Shown: piece by piece, positions 1 through 9,242 of the stretch
How the letters are laid out: each line of letters starts with the position of its first letter
Numbering within the stretch: the stretch's first letter is position 1
Source of the DNA: an uncultured Photobacterium sp.
GTDB lineage: Bacteria; Pseudomonadota; Gammaproteobacteria; Enterobacterales; Vibrionaceae
Reading direction: 5' to 3'
Length of the DNA: 64,000 bases
Assembly: GCF_947502415.1 (NCBI RefSeq)
Contig: NZ_CANMZV010000001.1
Coordinates: 482,576-546,575 of the forward strand
Notes under the pieces: model-generated
Told to the model about the DNA's origin: nothing
Seen by the model: the letters and a program-made list of their open reading frames with translations, nothing else
The model's database searches: none
Position numbers and translations under genes: made by a program

Positions 1-1136
1 CCATCCTGTTTTGTCAGCTCATAAGTAATTTGCTGGGTCGAAAACATAATGACATAGCACTCACGATCTTCAGCCAGAGCAATCTGCATTAAGCCATAAG
101 CTAGTGCTTTAGCGCATTGTTCGGGAAAACCATTCATCGATCCTGAAGCATCAATACAAACAATAAACGGCCCTTTGTCCTGTTCTACCTGCTTGGTCTG
201 GCGCTTAAACGCTTTAACCTTACGTAGTTTTCTCTGGCTACCCTGCACCCGGTAGTTCATGAGACGTTTATCAACCAAGTGCTTATAAAACACAACTTCC
301 AGTTCGGGATAGGCAAGGAACATCGCTTCATTTGGCAATAATTTGGATAAATCATCGCTTTCGTGCACACCGACAATATCATCAGCGACACTGTCACTCC
401 TTTCCTCAACCATCTTCAGTTCTTCAGAGCGAACACGTTCCTTGCTTGGATCATCAACTTCATTAGCCATTCGCCCAAGCTTTTCGGCTATCTCCTGAAG
501 TCCATCATTTTTCTTCAAAAACTTGGCGATAGATTTCAGACTATCAACATCTGTCCGAGTTAATTTGGCTTTGGCCATATCCCATAAACGGCCAGCTTTC
601 TTTTCATCACCCGCTTCAGTGACTTCCTGCATCTGTTGCATTGTTTCGATACGCTGATACAAGTCGATAAGCAGCTTTTCCTTATGCTGCTCTAATTCGG
701 TTTGCTGGGCTTCAATTAACGCTTTGGCTAAGTACTGATACCACTGATTACAGAAGTAACTCTGAAACATTGGATTGTGCTTCTGGTTTTCCCGGTCAAT
801 CAGACTCTTCGCCTTGAAATAAAATGAAGAGTGTCCTTCCAATCGCTTAACGAGCGTATCAACTTGCTCGGCGAAAAATTCCGGGTCCCATTGGCTTGCC
901 TCGTGATACAACTCAACCTCCCGGTGAATGCAATCTTCTACATTCACCTTAGTGATGCGTTGTTGTACCTGACCTCGCCACTTGATGATCTGATTCTTCA
1001 TCGCCGACTTAATGTCGGGGTTAGACTCAGCCGCCATCAGCAGCTGAGGGCGCATCATCAACTCATGAACCGCGTTATCAATGATGCCTGACTCAGAGAT
1101 CATCAATGCGAGGTTTACACTTTCAGAAACTGGCAT
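1..1136 (-). CDS. viaA: ViaA, VWA-domain partner of RavA (partial, C-terminus outside window)
   Basis: The reading frame is open from ATG at 1136 to the window edge (378 residues), so the C-terminus is missing; E. coli ViaA is about 480 residues. A helical, charged N-terminal part leads into a von Willebrand factor A domain whose MIDAS motif DASGS begins near residue 329. In the known family ViaA binds the AAA+ ATPase RavA and modulates respiratory complexes and aminoglycoside sensitivity in the cytoplasm. The ravA stop lies 14 bases upstream, which supports a ravA-viaA operon and the assignment. Seen: VWA motif and adjacency. Inferred: function. Confidence 0.9.
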   Translation of the reverse strand, partial: MPVSESVNLALMISESGIIDNAVHELMMRPQLLMAAESNPDIKSAMKNQIIKWRGQVQQRITKVNVEDCIHREVELYHEASQWDPEFFAEQVDTLVKRLEGHSSFYFKAKSLIDRENQKHNPMFQSYFCNQWYQYLAKALIEAQQTELEQHKEKLLIDLYQRIETMQQMQEVTEAGDEKKAGRLWDMAKAKLTRTDVDSLKSIAKFLKKNDGLQEIAEKLGRMANEVDDPSKERVRSEELKMVEERSDSVADDIVGVHESDDLSKLLPNEAMFLAYPELEVVFYKHLVDKRLMNYRVQGSQRKLRKVKAFKRQTKQVEQDKGPFIVCIDASGSMNGFPEQCAKALAYGLMQIALAEDRECYVIMFSTQQITYELTKQD

Positions 1137-1150
1137 CGTCTATCCCTCGC

Positions 1151-2806
1151 TTAAGCAAAATATTCCGAGAGATGAGAAATGCGAAAAGCACTTTTTTCTA
1201 TCACAAGCTTCAACTCTGCTACCGATTCAGATGCAGTCACAATACTCTGTTCAATCAGGGCAGGTAGATCCGCTGACACAAAATTATGAGGAAGTGCACC
1301 GCGGAAACTACTACGTGAGATTTTTAAACTATGTTCGGCATCAACGATCTTAGCTGCGGCCTTTTCTGCTTCAACCTGCCACAATTGTTGCTTGGCATCA
1401 GAGATCCTTTCTGCTCCCGTAACACCAACCAATACAGAACGATTTGCTATATCTTTGATCACCAGGCGATGCTGGGCATCAACTTCAAACTGCAAGCGAC
1501 ACAGGTGTGTATTCTTGTTCACGAAGCCGTAAATATCGCACTGACCCGTTTTGATTTTCTTCTCGAAATCATCGCCATCGACGTACACCCAACGGCTATC
1601 TCCTTTCTCCTGCTCTGAGACCGATGGGTTTTGCTGCAACATAACTAACTTAATCATCCGCGGATTATGGTTGATGTTGTAACGCCTTGCGCCAGTAAAG
1701 TCATACTTGCATTGTTCCTTGCGCATCTTCATTTCACGAGAAAATGTCACACACAATTCACTGGCAATTTCATCATGCACATCATCTATAATCTTCTGTG
1801 CTTCATTAGCATTTTCTTGAGCCGCTTCCTGGTTGAACGCCTTATGAGTAGCAAAATCCCGGATAATGGAGCGCACTACATTTCGCGATTCAGGGCTATG
1901 CCACAAACAATCTTGCAGCAACAGTAGGTCAAGTGGGTTGATTGAGTCACGGCCGCTATAGAAAGCACTGGCTTTTAGCAGACGTGCCGCCTTTTTCCAA
2001 CGTCGATCAGAGATGTACAAATCGCTATCTTCAGACGCAAAACCGTCGCCTTCATCAGCTCGCTGCTCAATCATTGTTTTCAACTGATAAATTTTTTCAA
2101 AAATCTCATCAGTTAAGCTGATGTCATCAATATGAGCCTGCCAGCTTTCATATTCTTCGTCAGTAATTGCAAGGCCTGGTTCAAGCTCCTGATCCGAAGG
2201 CCCATCCCCCATCAACATGGACTTGAAGTTTTGTTTCTCCTGGATACGGTTAACAAACACACGCACCAGCATGCGGTCATAGAGCGCTTCAAGACCACTA
2301 TCCTCATCGGGCAACTCATTGGAAGCAGTGATCAGTAAGCGCATCGGAACAGGGAGAATGTTCTGGCCGTTTTTAAACGTACGTTCATTTACTACAGTAA
2401 GTAGTGTATTCAGAATCGCCGGGCCAGCCTTCCAGATTTCATCAAGAAAAACCACTTGCGCTGTTGGCAGGTAACCATCGACCAATCGAACGTATTTACC
2501 ATTGTCTTTCAATTCTTGAATAGATAAAGGGCCAAACACCTCTTCAGGCGTAGAAAAACGAGTCATCAAATAATCGAAAAACTTACTATTATCAAAAGCC
2601 TGAATCAGTCGTTTAGCAATTAAGCTTTTGGCTATTCCGGGAGGCCCTAATAGAAAAACACTTTCACCAGCTAAAGCGGCAAGCAAGCACAATTTTATTG
2701 TTTCTTCTCTTTCATAAACGCCATTGGACAAAACCTTGATGAGCTTTTGTATCCTTTCAGATATTAAGGCTTTGTTCGGCTGCGCCCGTCTTGCCATTGT
2801 CAGCAT
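1151..2806 (-). CDS. ravA: RavA, MoxR-type AAA+ ATPase
   Basis: Protein of 551 residues from the chosen ATG. Walker A GPPGIAKS lies near residues 54-61 and Walker B VVFLDEI near 119-125, followed by a long C-terminal region. It resembles E. coli RavA (498 residues), a hexameric MoxR ATPase that works with ViaA and binds the lysine decarboxylase LdcI. The frame extends 16 codons further upstream, but the ATG at 2806 is preceded by GAGAGG at good spacing and begins MLTMARR. viaA follows after 14 bases. Function comes from the family; the RavA-LdcI link is not visible here. Confidence 0.93.
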   Translation of the reverse strand: MLTMARRAQPNKALISERIQKLIKVLSNGVYEREETIKLCLLAALAGESVFLLGPPGIAKSLIAKRLIQAFDNSKFFDYLMTRFSTPEEVFGPLSIQELKDNGKYVRLVDGYLPTAQVVFLDEIWKAGPAILNTLLTVVNERTFKNGQNILPVPMRLLITASNELPDEDSGLEALYDRMLVRVFVNRIQEKQNFKSMLMGDGPSDQELEPGLAITDEEYESWQAHIDDISLTDEIFEKIYQLKTMIEQRADEGDGFASEDSDLYISDRRWKKAARLLKASAFYSGRDSINPLDLLLLQDCLWHSPESRNVVRSIIRDFATHKAFNQEAAQENANEAQKIIDDVHDEIASELCVTFSREMKMRKEQCKYDFTGARRYNINHNPRMIKLVMLQQNPSVSEQEKGDSRWVYVDGDDFEKKIKTGQCDIYGFVNKNTHLCRLQFEVDAQHRLVIKDIANRSVLVGVTGAERISDAKQQLWQVEAEKAAAKIVDAEHSLKISRSSFRGALPHNFVSADLPALIEQSIVTASESVAELKLVIEKSAFRISHLSEYFA

Positions 2807-3385
2807 AATTCCGACCTCTCTAATTGCCGTGTCTATGTGCTTGTAGCACAACAATTCCTAGTCATTTTTAGGATAGACACAAACAGCAAAGTGTTACAAT
2901 GCTGTTAACTGAAATAATTTGTTACAAACCCTGTATATCAAAGAGTTCGTATTACAACCAGAAGTGAAACTATGATTGCAAAAATGCGCACTTATCGAGT
3001 TACCTATAAATATGCTTCGAAAAGCAGCAATCTATAAGTAAATTATTTATATCTTGATAGTTAAATACAGAAACCCCAGAACGGCCTCTAGCCAACAAAT
3101 TTCGCAATAATTGAAACAGCTCACACTAGAAGTTGAGCTTAAGCGTAATAACGGTTATTTACCCCCCATATTTCTCATGACTCCTTGCAGGAAGATCATA
3201 TTTCTTTTGTATAAAATGTTAAAATCTCGGGTCAAAATCACCCCACACGAAAATATCAATTTTCCTTTAGAAAGATCGAGGTAAAATTTCGCGCCAGAAT
3301 AAAGTAAATCACTTGTTTGGATGAATACTCTTTGAGATTATGTCAGACAAATAATCCCCCTAATTTTTAGCTGTTTTCAGGGTCT
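2807..3385. other. Intergenic region between ravA and the diguanylate cyclase
   Basis: No convincing gene. It must hold the promoters of both divergent neighbours. A 7-bp inverted repeat AACAGCA/TGCTGTT (2882-2888 and 2900-2906) lies upstream of ravA, and a smaller AGCTCA/TGAGCT repeat lies at 3118-3139. Neither matches an operator I recognise. Confidence 0.4.
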
Positions 3386-4249
3386 ATGAATCGTATCTCC
3401 CAACTTCCGCCAAAACTAATTGTTTTAGTCTGTATCGCAGTACTCCTTTTAAGCTTTATCCCGTCAAACGGAAACCTTAAAACAGTCATTTCAATTTTGA
3501 CCTTAGTGCTGAGTATTCAGTTAGTTCGAGAGGATTTTGGTACAGGTATGCGGGGGTTGTTACTCCTATCACTGGGTAGCTACGGTATAGGTATCACAAC
3601 TGATTTACTCGACGATATCCCCGAGTTGAATAACCATTGGTATCTAGATAATACCGAAGATATTTTCATGCATGTTGGCGTATTTATGGTTTGTTTCTGT
3701 TTTATTAAGATACTTCACCAATACCGCCAACTTATCGACGACCTCAACATTCAAATCTCCAAAGCTCGAAATCTGGAACAAAAGCTGAGCCGACAAGCGC
3801 TACATGACGATCTGACAGGCCTACAAAACAGGCGAGCTCTATTTTGCCGCTTCGACCAAATGGCAATCGAGCAACAAAAAGGTATGCTGGCCTACATCGA
3901 TCTCGACAACTTCAAGCAAGTAAATGACAATCATGGCCACCGATTCGGTGATAAGCTCCTCATTGATATTGCGACGACTCTACTTCGGGCAGCACCAACT
4001 GGCAGCCAAACTTATCGAATCGGTGGTGATGAGTTTGTTGTCTTACTTCCTAACGGAGAAGAGCGAACAAGCCAAGAATGGGTAGAGATGCTTTACGACA
4101 CTACCCATGAGGCCCGTGAAGAATTTAATATAGGCATCAGCATTGGCCTTGCCCCTTACTACCCTGGCAATCTTAGTGAGCCAGACTCTATTCTGGCCAT
4201 GGCTGATCAGGAAATGTACAGTCATAAAGAAAGAGCTAGTTACAGATAA
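3386..4249 (+). CDS. Membrane-bound GGDEF diguanylate cyclase
   Basis: Protein of 287 residues. The N-terminal third has about four hydrophobic segments, then a charged linker (about residues 113-135) and a GGDEF domain. The catalytic motif RIGGDEF is intact at residues 213-217, so it probably makes c-di-GMP from two GTP. The inhibitory I-site RxxD expected nine residues before GGDEF is absent (PTGS there), so product inhibition of the usual kind is unlikely. No EAL domain. The sensor part matches no domain I can name. A nested hairpin at 4266-4315 follows the stop. Confidence 0.88.
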   Translation: MNRISQLPPKLIVLVCIAVLLLSFIPSNGNLKTVISILTLVLSIQLVREDFGTGMRGLLLLSLGSYGIGITTDLLDDIPELNNHWYLDNTEDIFMHVGVFMVCFCFIKILHQYRQLIDDLNIQISKARNLEQKLSRQALHDDLTGLQNRRALFCRFDQMAIEQQKGMLAYIDLDNFKQVNDNHGHRFGDKLLIDIATTLLRAAPTGSQTYRIGGDEFVVLLPNGEERTSQEWVEMLYDTTHEAREEFNIGISIGLAPYYPGNLSEPDSILAMADQEMYSHKERASYR

Positions 4250-4265
4250 ATTAGCCAACAATTCA

Positions 4266-4315
4266 CACCAGAGCGAATAACAACCCAGCCCACCGGGTTA
4301 TTATTCAGCGTGGTG
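4266..4315 (+). terminator. Nested hairpin downstream of the diguanylate cyclase
   Basis: CACCA / TGGTG encloses a near-perfect 12-base stem GAATAACAACCC (4275-4286) / GGGTTATTATTC (4295-4306) with an 8-base loop. It sits 17 bases after the stop codon. There is only a short T-rich tail, so it may be a terminator or an mRNA 3' stabiliser. Confidence 0.5.
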
Positions 4316-4401
4316 TTATTAACTATGACTTTCACACAAATGAAATAATACCCCCACAAGTATAATCAGCGACTATTTCTGGTTTATTTTGGAGAAAGAT
4401 A

Positions 4402-4696
4402 ATGTTAACCGGGGCCACTATCGTATGTGCGTTGCTCGCCGGCCTTGCATTCAGTGTTCATGCAAAGGAAACCATAACGGTTTCAGGTTCCACATCAGTC
4501 ATGTTGTTGAACTGCTTGCTGAAACATATTCAAATATGAATAAAGAAGCCTTCATTGCCGTTCAAGGGGTAGGGTCATCAGCGGGTATCGCTGCCGTCAA
4601 AAATGATGCGGCTGATCAAAAGCATTTATCGATTTTGTTATCTCGCCTGAAGGGCAAAGCATTATTGAACAACGCGGTTACCTCTCTATTAAATAG
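4402..4696 (+). pseudogene. PstS-family phosphate-binding protein remnant (frameshifted, internally deleted)
   Basis: A good ribosome site (GGAG) precedes ATG 4402, which opens a signal peptide (MLTGATIVCALLAGLAF..., ending in HAKE) and then TITVSGSTSV-like sequence. The frame is then lost. The next frame continues SHVVELLAETYSNM and VQGVGSSAGIAAVKNDAAD, typical of PstS/SphX proteins. It then jumps to the family C-terminus in another frame, DFVISPEGQSIIEQRGYLSIK, stopping at 4694-4696. About two thirds of the gene is missing. Genuine remnants of both ends argue for deletion plus frameshift rather than a small new gene. The product cannot be functional. Confidence 0.8.
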
Positions 4697-4713
4697 TCAA
4701 ATCTAAACAATAT

Positions 4714-4745
4714 ACAGAAAGGCCAGCAAATGCTGGCCTTTCTGT
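4714..4745. terminator. Bidirectional intrinsic terminator between the pstS remnant and sseA
   Basis: Perfect 15-bp inverted repeat ACAGAAAGGCCAGCA / TGCTGGCCTTTCTGT with a 2-base centre, T-rich on the plus side and placed between convergent genes. Confidence 0.75.
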
Positions 4746-4759
4746 TATTCATATCAGTA

Positions 4760-5611
4760 TTAACGTACAACCGGATACTTTAGCTTGCGCCCCCACTCGC
4801 TCCAAGAACCATCATATACCGTTAATTGACTCCTACCCGTAAGTTCAGCAGCCAGAGCGAGAATACAAGCCGTCACCCCAGAGCCACAGCTGAAAATCAA
4901 TTTCTGATCGGGCTCTGTTAAGGCATCAAACCGCTTGGAAAGCTGTTCAACATCAAGAAAATAGCCATCCTGAATTAATTGTGAAAAAGGCAAACTTTTC
5001 GCATTAGGCATATGACCACTTCTTACCCCTTGCCTTGGCTCTGGCTGAGTTCCATAAAAACGGGAGGCGGAACGGGCATCAAGCACAACGGTATCCTGCG
5101 CAGCTAAACGTAAATTAAGTTCATCAGCATCAATTACCCATTGAGATTGATAAGTCGCCTGATAATCTGTCATATCAGGCTGTTCTGCAGTGCCGCTCTC
5201 AAAGCCTAACTCCGCTTTCTCCCAAGCAGGTAAACCGCCATCAAGTACAGCAACCGAATCATGCCCCATAGCCCGAAACATCCACCAAACCCGCGGAGCT
5301 GAAAACATCCCTTGTGAATCATAAACCACAATTGTGTCATGCTGCTTGATCCCTAACTCTGATACAGCATGAGAAAACAATTCAGCGGAAGGAAGCATAT
5401 GGGGCAATTCAGTATCCGGGGCCGCAATTTTGTTATCAAAATCGAAATAACGCGCACCGGGAATACGTTTCTCCCGCCATTCTTGTTGCGGATTGCGATC
5501 AGATCCCGGTAAAAACCAGCTAGCATCCAAAACCACGACATCCGGAGTATTTAGATACTCAGCCAGCCACTGAACCGAAACCAACGAGCAAGGCAGTAAC
5601 GCTGAAGACAT
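4760..5611 (-). CDS. sseA: 3-mercaptopyruvate sulfurtransferase (rhodanese family)
   Basis: Protein of 283 residues with two tandem rhodanese domains. The C-terminal active loop reads CGSGVTAC, with the catalytic cysteine near residue 242. This CGSGVTA form is typical of mercaptopyruvate sulfurtransferases rather than thiosulfate rhodaneses. Expected role: sulfur transfer from 3-mercaptopyruvate to thiols or cyanide in the cytoplasm. Length matches the family (about 280). The start at 5611 fits the family N-terminus (LVSVQWLAEYL). It converges on the pstS remnant and shares the terminator at 4714-4745. Confidence 0.93.
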   Translation of the reverse strand: MSSALLPCSLVSVQWLAEYLNTPDVVVLDASWFLPGSDRNPQQEWREKRIPGARYFDFDNKIAAPDTELPHMLPSAELFSHAVSELGIKQHDTIVVYDSQGMFSAPRVWWMFRAMGHDSVAVLDGGLPAWEKAELGFESGTAEQPDMTDYQATYQSQWVIDADELNLRLAAQDTVVLDARSASRFYGTQPEPRQGVRSGHMPNAKSLPFSQLIQDGYFLDVEQLSKRFDALTEPDQKLIFSCGSGVTACILALAAELTGRSQLTVYDGSWSEWGRKLKYPVVR

Positions 5612-5754
5612 AATAAATTCCTTCCACTTTCCATATCCACATCACACTAGGTCCACTTCAATGCACTTAGTACAATATTATAACTAGCGATCATTAATAC
5701 CCATTAGGTAAGATAAATCAATAACCATCCTGACGTTGTTGCAAGGGACTGTAA

Positions 5755-6747
5755 ATGAAGCATATTTCAGCTGGTATTATCACCCTTACCATCCTGCTAT
5801 CACCGACAGCACAAGCTTATCACTCAGGAAGTATTTCTTTTTCGATCGATAATGACGGCATCGTTGGAACTGACCAAAATTACACCAATGGTATTTTTCT
5901 GGAGTATAACTCCTCGTCAACGACTAAGTTGGAGGTCATCGCCCCTAGCTCTGTCCGCTATATCGCATCTTTGCTGCCTCTGGATAAAGCAACGTTCAAA
6001 GGCTGGAATGTCCGCCTCGGGCAACAGATGTGGACACCAGAAGACATAGAGCAACCATTACCGATTGAAAACGAAAGACCCTACGCCGGGTTGCTTTTTC
6101 TTGAGTCAGGGATCTACCAGTATTCTCCGAAACTTGTTGATAAATACACAGCAATGATCGGCGTTGTCGGCCCGAACTCTTTTGCAGAAGACGGACAAAA
6201 ATTCATCCATGGCATAATCGGTTCAGACGAACCCATAGGATGGGATTATCAAATTGAAAATCAAGTAGTTTTCAATCTTGGGTATCAAAGGCACCGACTT
6301 CTCAGTCGTAATGATGCTGTTGGATTCGAGCAATATGATCTCAGTACCGTGGGACGCATTAACGCAGGTAATTTTCAAAGTGAACTTGCCTTCGGCTCAA
6401 TTGCACGATGGGGGAACAGACTCGAGACTAATTTCGGTACAACCGGCTTTTCTCCTGGCCGTTTTGTCGATATCAGTGTGCTATCTGCCAGCCCCAAAGG
6501 CTATTTCCTCTTTGCAGGTATAGAAGGCCGCTACCGTTTTAACGATATTACGGTTGAAGGCGATCGTCCTGATGAAGTACCAGATAACCGTATAGAACAT
6601 ATACAGGCAACGGCTGTCCTTGGAGGCGTCTTCTATCAAGCTCGCTGGGGAGTTAGCCTCAGCTTTGCCACCAGCAGCCGCGAATATAAAGAAGACCAAC
6701 ACTCGACCAATTCAATTGGATCGCTGGAGTTATTCTGGCGTTTATAA
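5755..6747 (+). CDS. lpxR: LpxR-like lipid A 3'-O-deacylase (DUF2219 family)
   Basis: Protein of 330 residues with a signal peptide (about residues 1-21, ending AQA) and alternating beta strands ending in an aromatic residue, as in outer-membrane barrels. Family motifs are visible: DNDGIVGTDQNYTNG near the N-terminus, containing the Asn-Asp pair known to be catalytic in Salmonella LpxR, and FIHGIIGSDEPIGW holding the catalytic His. The known enzyme removes the 3'-acyloxyacyl chain of lipid A at the outer membrane. Substrate here is inferred. The gene converges with a second outer-membrane protein gene 7 bases away. Confidence 0.82.
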   Translation: MKHISAGIITLTILLSPTAQAYHSGSISFSIDNDGIVGTDQNYTNGIFLEYNSSSTTKLEVIAPSSVRYIASLLPLDKATFKGWNVRLGQQMWTPEDIEQPLPIENERPYAGLLFLESGIYQYSPKLVDKYTAMIGVVGPNSFAEDGQKFIHGIIGSDEPIGWDYQIENQVVFNLGYQRHRLLSRNDAVGFEQYDLSTVGRINAGNFQSELAFGSIARWGNRLETNFGTTGFSPGRFVDISVLSASPKGYFLFAGIEGRYRFNDITVEGDRPDEVPDNRIEHIQATAVLGGVFYQARWGVSLSFATSSREYKEDQHSTNSIGSLELFWRL

Positions 6748-6754
6748 GGCCAGA

Positions 6755-7405
6755 CTAAAACCGATATCCTAAGCCGATTGATGATAAAGCATGCCTGACT
6801 TTGACATTTTGATCATCAACTCTTGTTGGAACAACCATCCGTAATCCCAACTCCCACTTTTTGAAATTCACGACAACCCCAAGATGAGAATTAAAGCCAA
6901 ACCCAGTATTACCAAATCTCAGTTTTTCACCATTTTCAGCTGTCAAATCACCTTCTGAATTCAAATAATTGACTCCAGCTCCCAGCTCTATTCGCCAACT
7001 TTTACAGTGACTGCACAGCTCTTTATCCCCCCACTGATAAAACAGTACAGGAGTTACAGACAAGGAGTACCCTTCAAAATCACCATCGCGATAACGCAAA
7101 TCATCTTCGTCATAATCCAGCAAAAAATAAGTCGTGCTGATCTCCGTATGATATCCCCACCGTGTTTCATCTAAAAAATAGGCTGGTGGCTGAATAAGCG
7201 TCAACACAGGTGTAACCAAGCTTGATGAACTGAAAGGTACTTTATCAAACTGGTCTTTACTTGAGACTTTGATATTACCCGTGCTCTTTACAATAGCCAG
7301 CTTAACCGAAGGCGATCTAAAAAATGTTTCAGCATCTATAGCTATAACCTGATGCATTGGGCTTAGCACTATAATGCTAAAAAAAATCCATATTCTTTTT
7401 TGCAT
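6755..7405 (-). CDS. Putative outer-membrane beta-barrel protein
   Basis: Protein of 216 residues with a signal peptide (about 1-22) and a pattern of amphipathic strands with aromatic girdles. It ends IGLGYRF, a terminal phenylalanine typical of BAM substrates. A CSHC pair lies mid-protein. I do not recognise a specific family; it could be a small OmpW/OmpA-like barrel. It converges with the lpxR-like gene and may share a terminator region with it. Function unknown. Confidence 0.6.
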   Translation of the reverse strand: MQKRIWIFFSIIVLSPMHQVIAIDAETFFRSPSVKLAIVKSTGNIKVSSKDQFDKVPFSSSSLVTPVLTLIQPPAYFLDETRWGYHTEISTTYFLLDYDEDDLRYRDGDFEGYSLSVTPVLFYQWGDKELCSHCKSWRIELGAGVNYLNSEGDLTAENGEKLRFGNTGFGFNSHLGVVVNFKKWELGLRMVVPTRVDDQNVKVRHALSSIGLGYRF

Positions 7406-7531
7406 TTGCTACCCCTTTTTGTTCATCCTTTCCTAAAATTGTACAAATGAACGTTCAATAGGTACAAATTAACAGAGCAATCTATCTACTTAAGTTTCAC
7501 TAAGCCCACAGAACCAAGCAGAAAGCCACGG

Positions 7532-8959
7532 TTAGAACAAATGACCGTTAAGTAACAAGTGACATATGATGCTTGCCACATAACCGAGTGCAATTACAGG
7601 CAACCATTTCAAATGACCAAAAAATGTATATTTCCCATGAGCTGCTCCCATCAACGCAACACCAGCAGCCGATCCTATCGACAACAAGCTACCACCGACT
7701 CCAGCCGTCAACGTCACAAGCAACCAGTTCCCCAAACTCAAATCTGGCTGCATCGTTAAGACCGCAAACATTACCGGAATATTGTCGACTATTGCTGATA
7801 GCACACCCACCATTATATTTGCCCACACCGGATCCCACTGGCTATACATAATATCTGAAACTACCCCCAGGTACCCTAACAAGCTCAGGCCACCCACACA
7901 CATCACAACGCCATAGAAAAAAAGTAATGTGTCCCACTCCGCATGAGAAACTCGTTTGAAGACATCAAACGGCACGACAGATCCCAATCGACTCAATGCG
8001 ACTTCATCTTTCTGAGCCATTGCTCTCGCCCTTTTCTTGGCCAGCGATTTCGGTAATGTTTTAACCAGAAAGAAACCAAAGAACTGCAAATAGGCCAGTC
8101 CCATCATCATCCCGATAACCGGAGGAAAATGAACCCAGGCGTGGAAGGCAACAGCAGTCATAATCGTTAGAATAAACAATGCGACTATTCTGCGAGCACC
8201 GCGTTTAAGCTCAATGTATTCCCCTACCGTATCAGGCTGAGTTTTGGGTACAAACAACGACATAATGAATGCAGGTATCAGGTAATTAATTAATGAAGGT
8301 ACAAACAGATCCGTAAATTGAATGAATGAAACTAATCCAGCCTGCCAGACCATCAAGGTTGTAATATCACCAAAAGGGCTAAAGGCTCCACCAGCATTAG
8401 CGGCAACCACAATATTAATACAAGCCAGATTAATAAAACGTTTATTGTCCCCGCCAACTTTCATCACCACAGCACACATCAAAAGCGCAGTCGTCAAATT
8501 ATCGGCAATGGGAGAGATAAAAAATGAAAGGATACCAGTTAGCCAGAATAGCGTTCTGAAATTAAACCCCTTACTCACCATCCAAGACTGAAGGGAATCA
8601 AACAGTCGGCGCTCTTCCATTGCATTGATATAAGTCATCGCCACTAACAAGAACAACAGTAACTCTGCATACTCCAGCAAGTTATGTTCAAGGGCATTTT
8701 TCGCTAAATCAATTTGGCCCTGCTGCTGAAAAACAAAGCCGATCATCAACCAGATAATACCTGCAGCTAACAATACCGGCTTCGACTTACGCAGCTGTAA
8801 ATACTCCTCCCCCATAACAAGACAGTAAGCCAGTCCAAAAATCAGTAACGACGTATAACCTATGGTTGACTGAGTTAAATCCATTCCCGGAGTTGCGGCC
8901 AGTACCGGCGTTGCCAGCAACAAAGCTGCGAAGGTAAATACAACCTGCTTTACTTTCAT
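7532..8959 (-). CDS. nhaD: NhaD-type Na+/H+ antiporter
   Basis: Protein of 475 residues with a cleavable-looking leader (ATPVLAA) and about 12 hydrophobic segments. It carries family sequences such as FISPIADNLTTALLMCAV and GGAFSPFGDITTLMVWQAG, characteristic of NhaD in the ion transporter superfamily. Known NhaD proteins of Vibrio and halophiles exchange Na+ or Li+ for H+ at alkaline pH in the inner membrane. The start ATG at 8959 follows a GGGAG ribosome site. It appears to be a single-gene unit. Confidence 0.93.
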   Translation of the reverse strand: MKVKQVVFTFAALLLATPVLAATPGMDLTQSTIGYTSLLIFGLAYCLVMGEEYLQLRKSKPVLLAAGIIWLMIGFVFQQQGQIDLAKNALEHNLLEYAELLLFLLVAMTYINAMEERRLFDSLQSWMVSKGFNFRTLFWLTGILSFFISPIADNLTTALLMCAVVMKVGGDNKRFINLACINIVVAANAGGAFSPFGDITTLMVWQAGLVSFIQFTDLFVPSLINYLIPAFIMSLFVPKTQPDTVGEYIELKRGARRIVALFILTIMTAVAFHAWVHFPPVIGMMMGLAYLQFFGFFLVKTLPKSLAKKRARAMAQKDEVALSRLGSVVPFDVFKRVSHAEWDTLLFFYGVVMCVGGLSLLGYLGVVSDIMYSQWDPVWANIMVGVLSAIVDNIPVMFAVLTMQPDLSLGNWLLVTLTAGVGGSLLSIGSAAGVALMGAAHGKYTFFGHLKWLPVIALGYVASIICHLLLNGHLF

Positions 8960-9182
8960 TTGTCTCTCAGCTCCCTTGAGAAATAAATACTTTGGACAAA
9001 TCTAAACACGGTAAACAATTGTTAACGTGAAGACTAGCAACAAGACAAACAAAAATACAACACACCCTTAACAGGAAACTGTTTTTTCAAGATTTCGGCA
9101 GATCGAGTTCGCAAATAATGAAACGATTAATAAATTTTTGTCGAGTTCATCACCTACTGCATCTCTTTGCTTTACCTTGAGC

Positions 9183-9202
9183 GCGAATGATAATAATTTG
9201 CA
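9183..9202. promoter_or_regulatory. Candidate Fur box upstream of the ABC ATPase trio
   Basis: Bases 9188-9202 read TGATAATAATTTGCA, close to the 7-1-7 Fur consensus (TGATAAT-N-ATTATCA, mismatched only at two central positions of the right half). Against the 19-base E. coli consensus, 9183-9201 matches 14 positions by hand count. It lies about 40 bases before the ATPase start and overlaps a GATAAT that could be a -10 element. Iron control is inferred. Confidence 0.5.
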
Positions 9203-9242
9203 ATGCGCATTAACGCTATTATCTTGTTTTAGGGAGAGAACC

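Noticed and set aside
4389..4706. Open frame of 105 codons
   Set aside because: It is a chance frame running across the frameshifted pstS remnant; only its middle matches the family.
9070..9087. AACAG/CTGTT hairpin with T-run as a terminator
   Set aside because: Five-base stem only, and it lies in a divergent upstream region where no transcript is expected to end.
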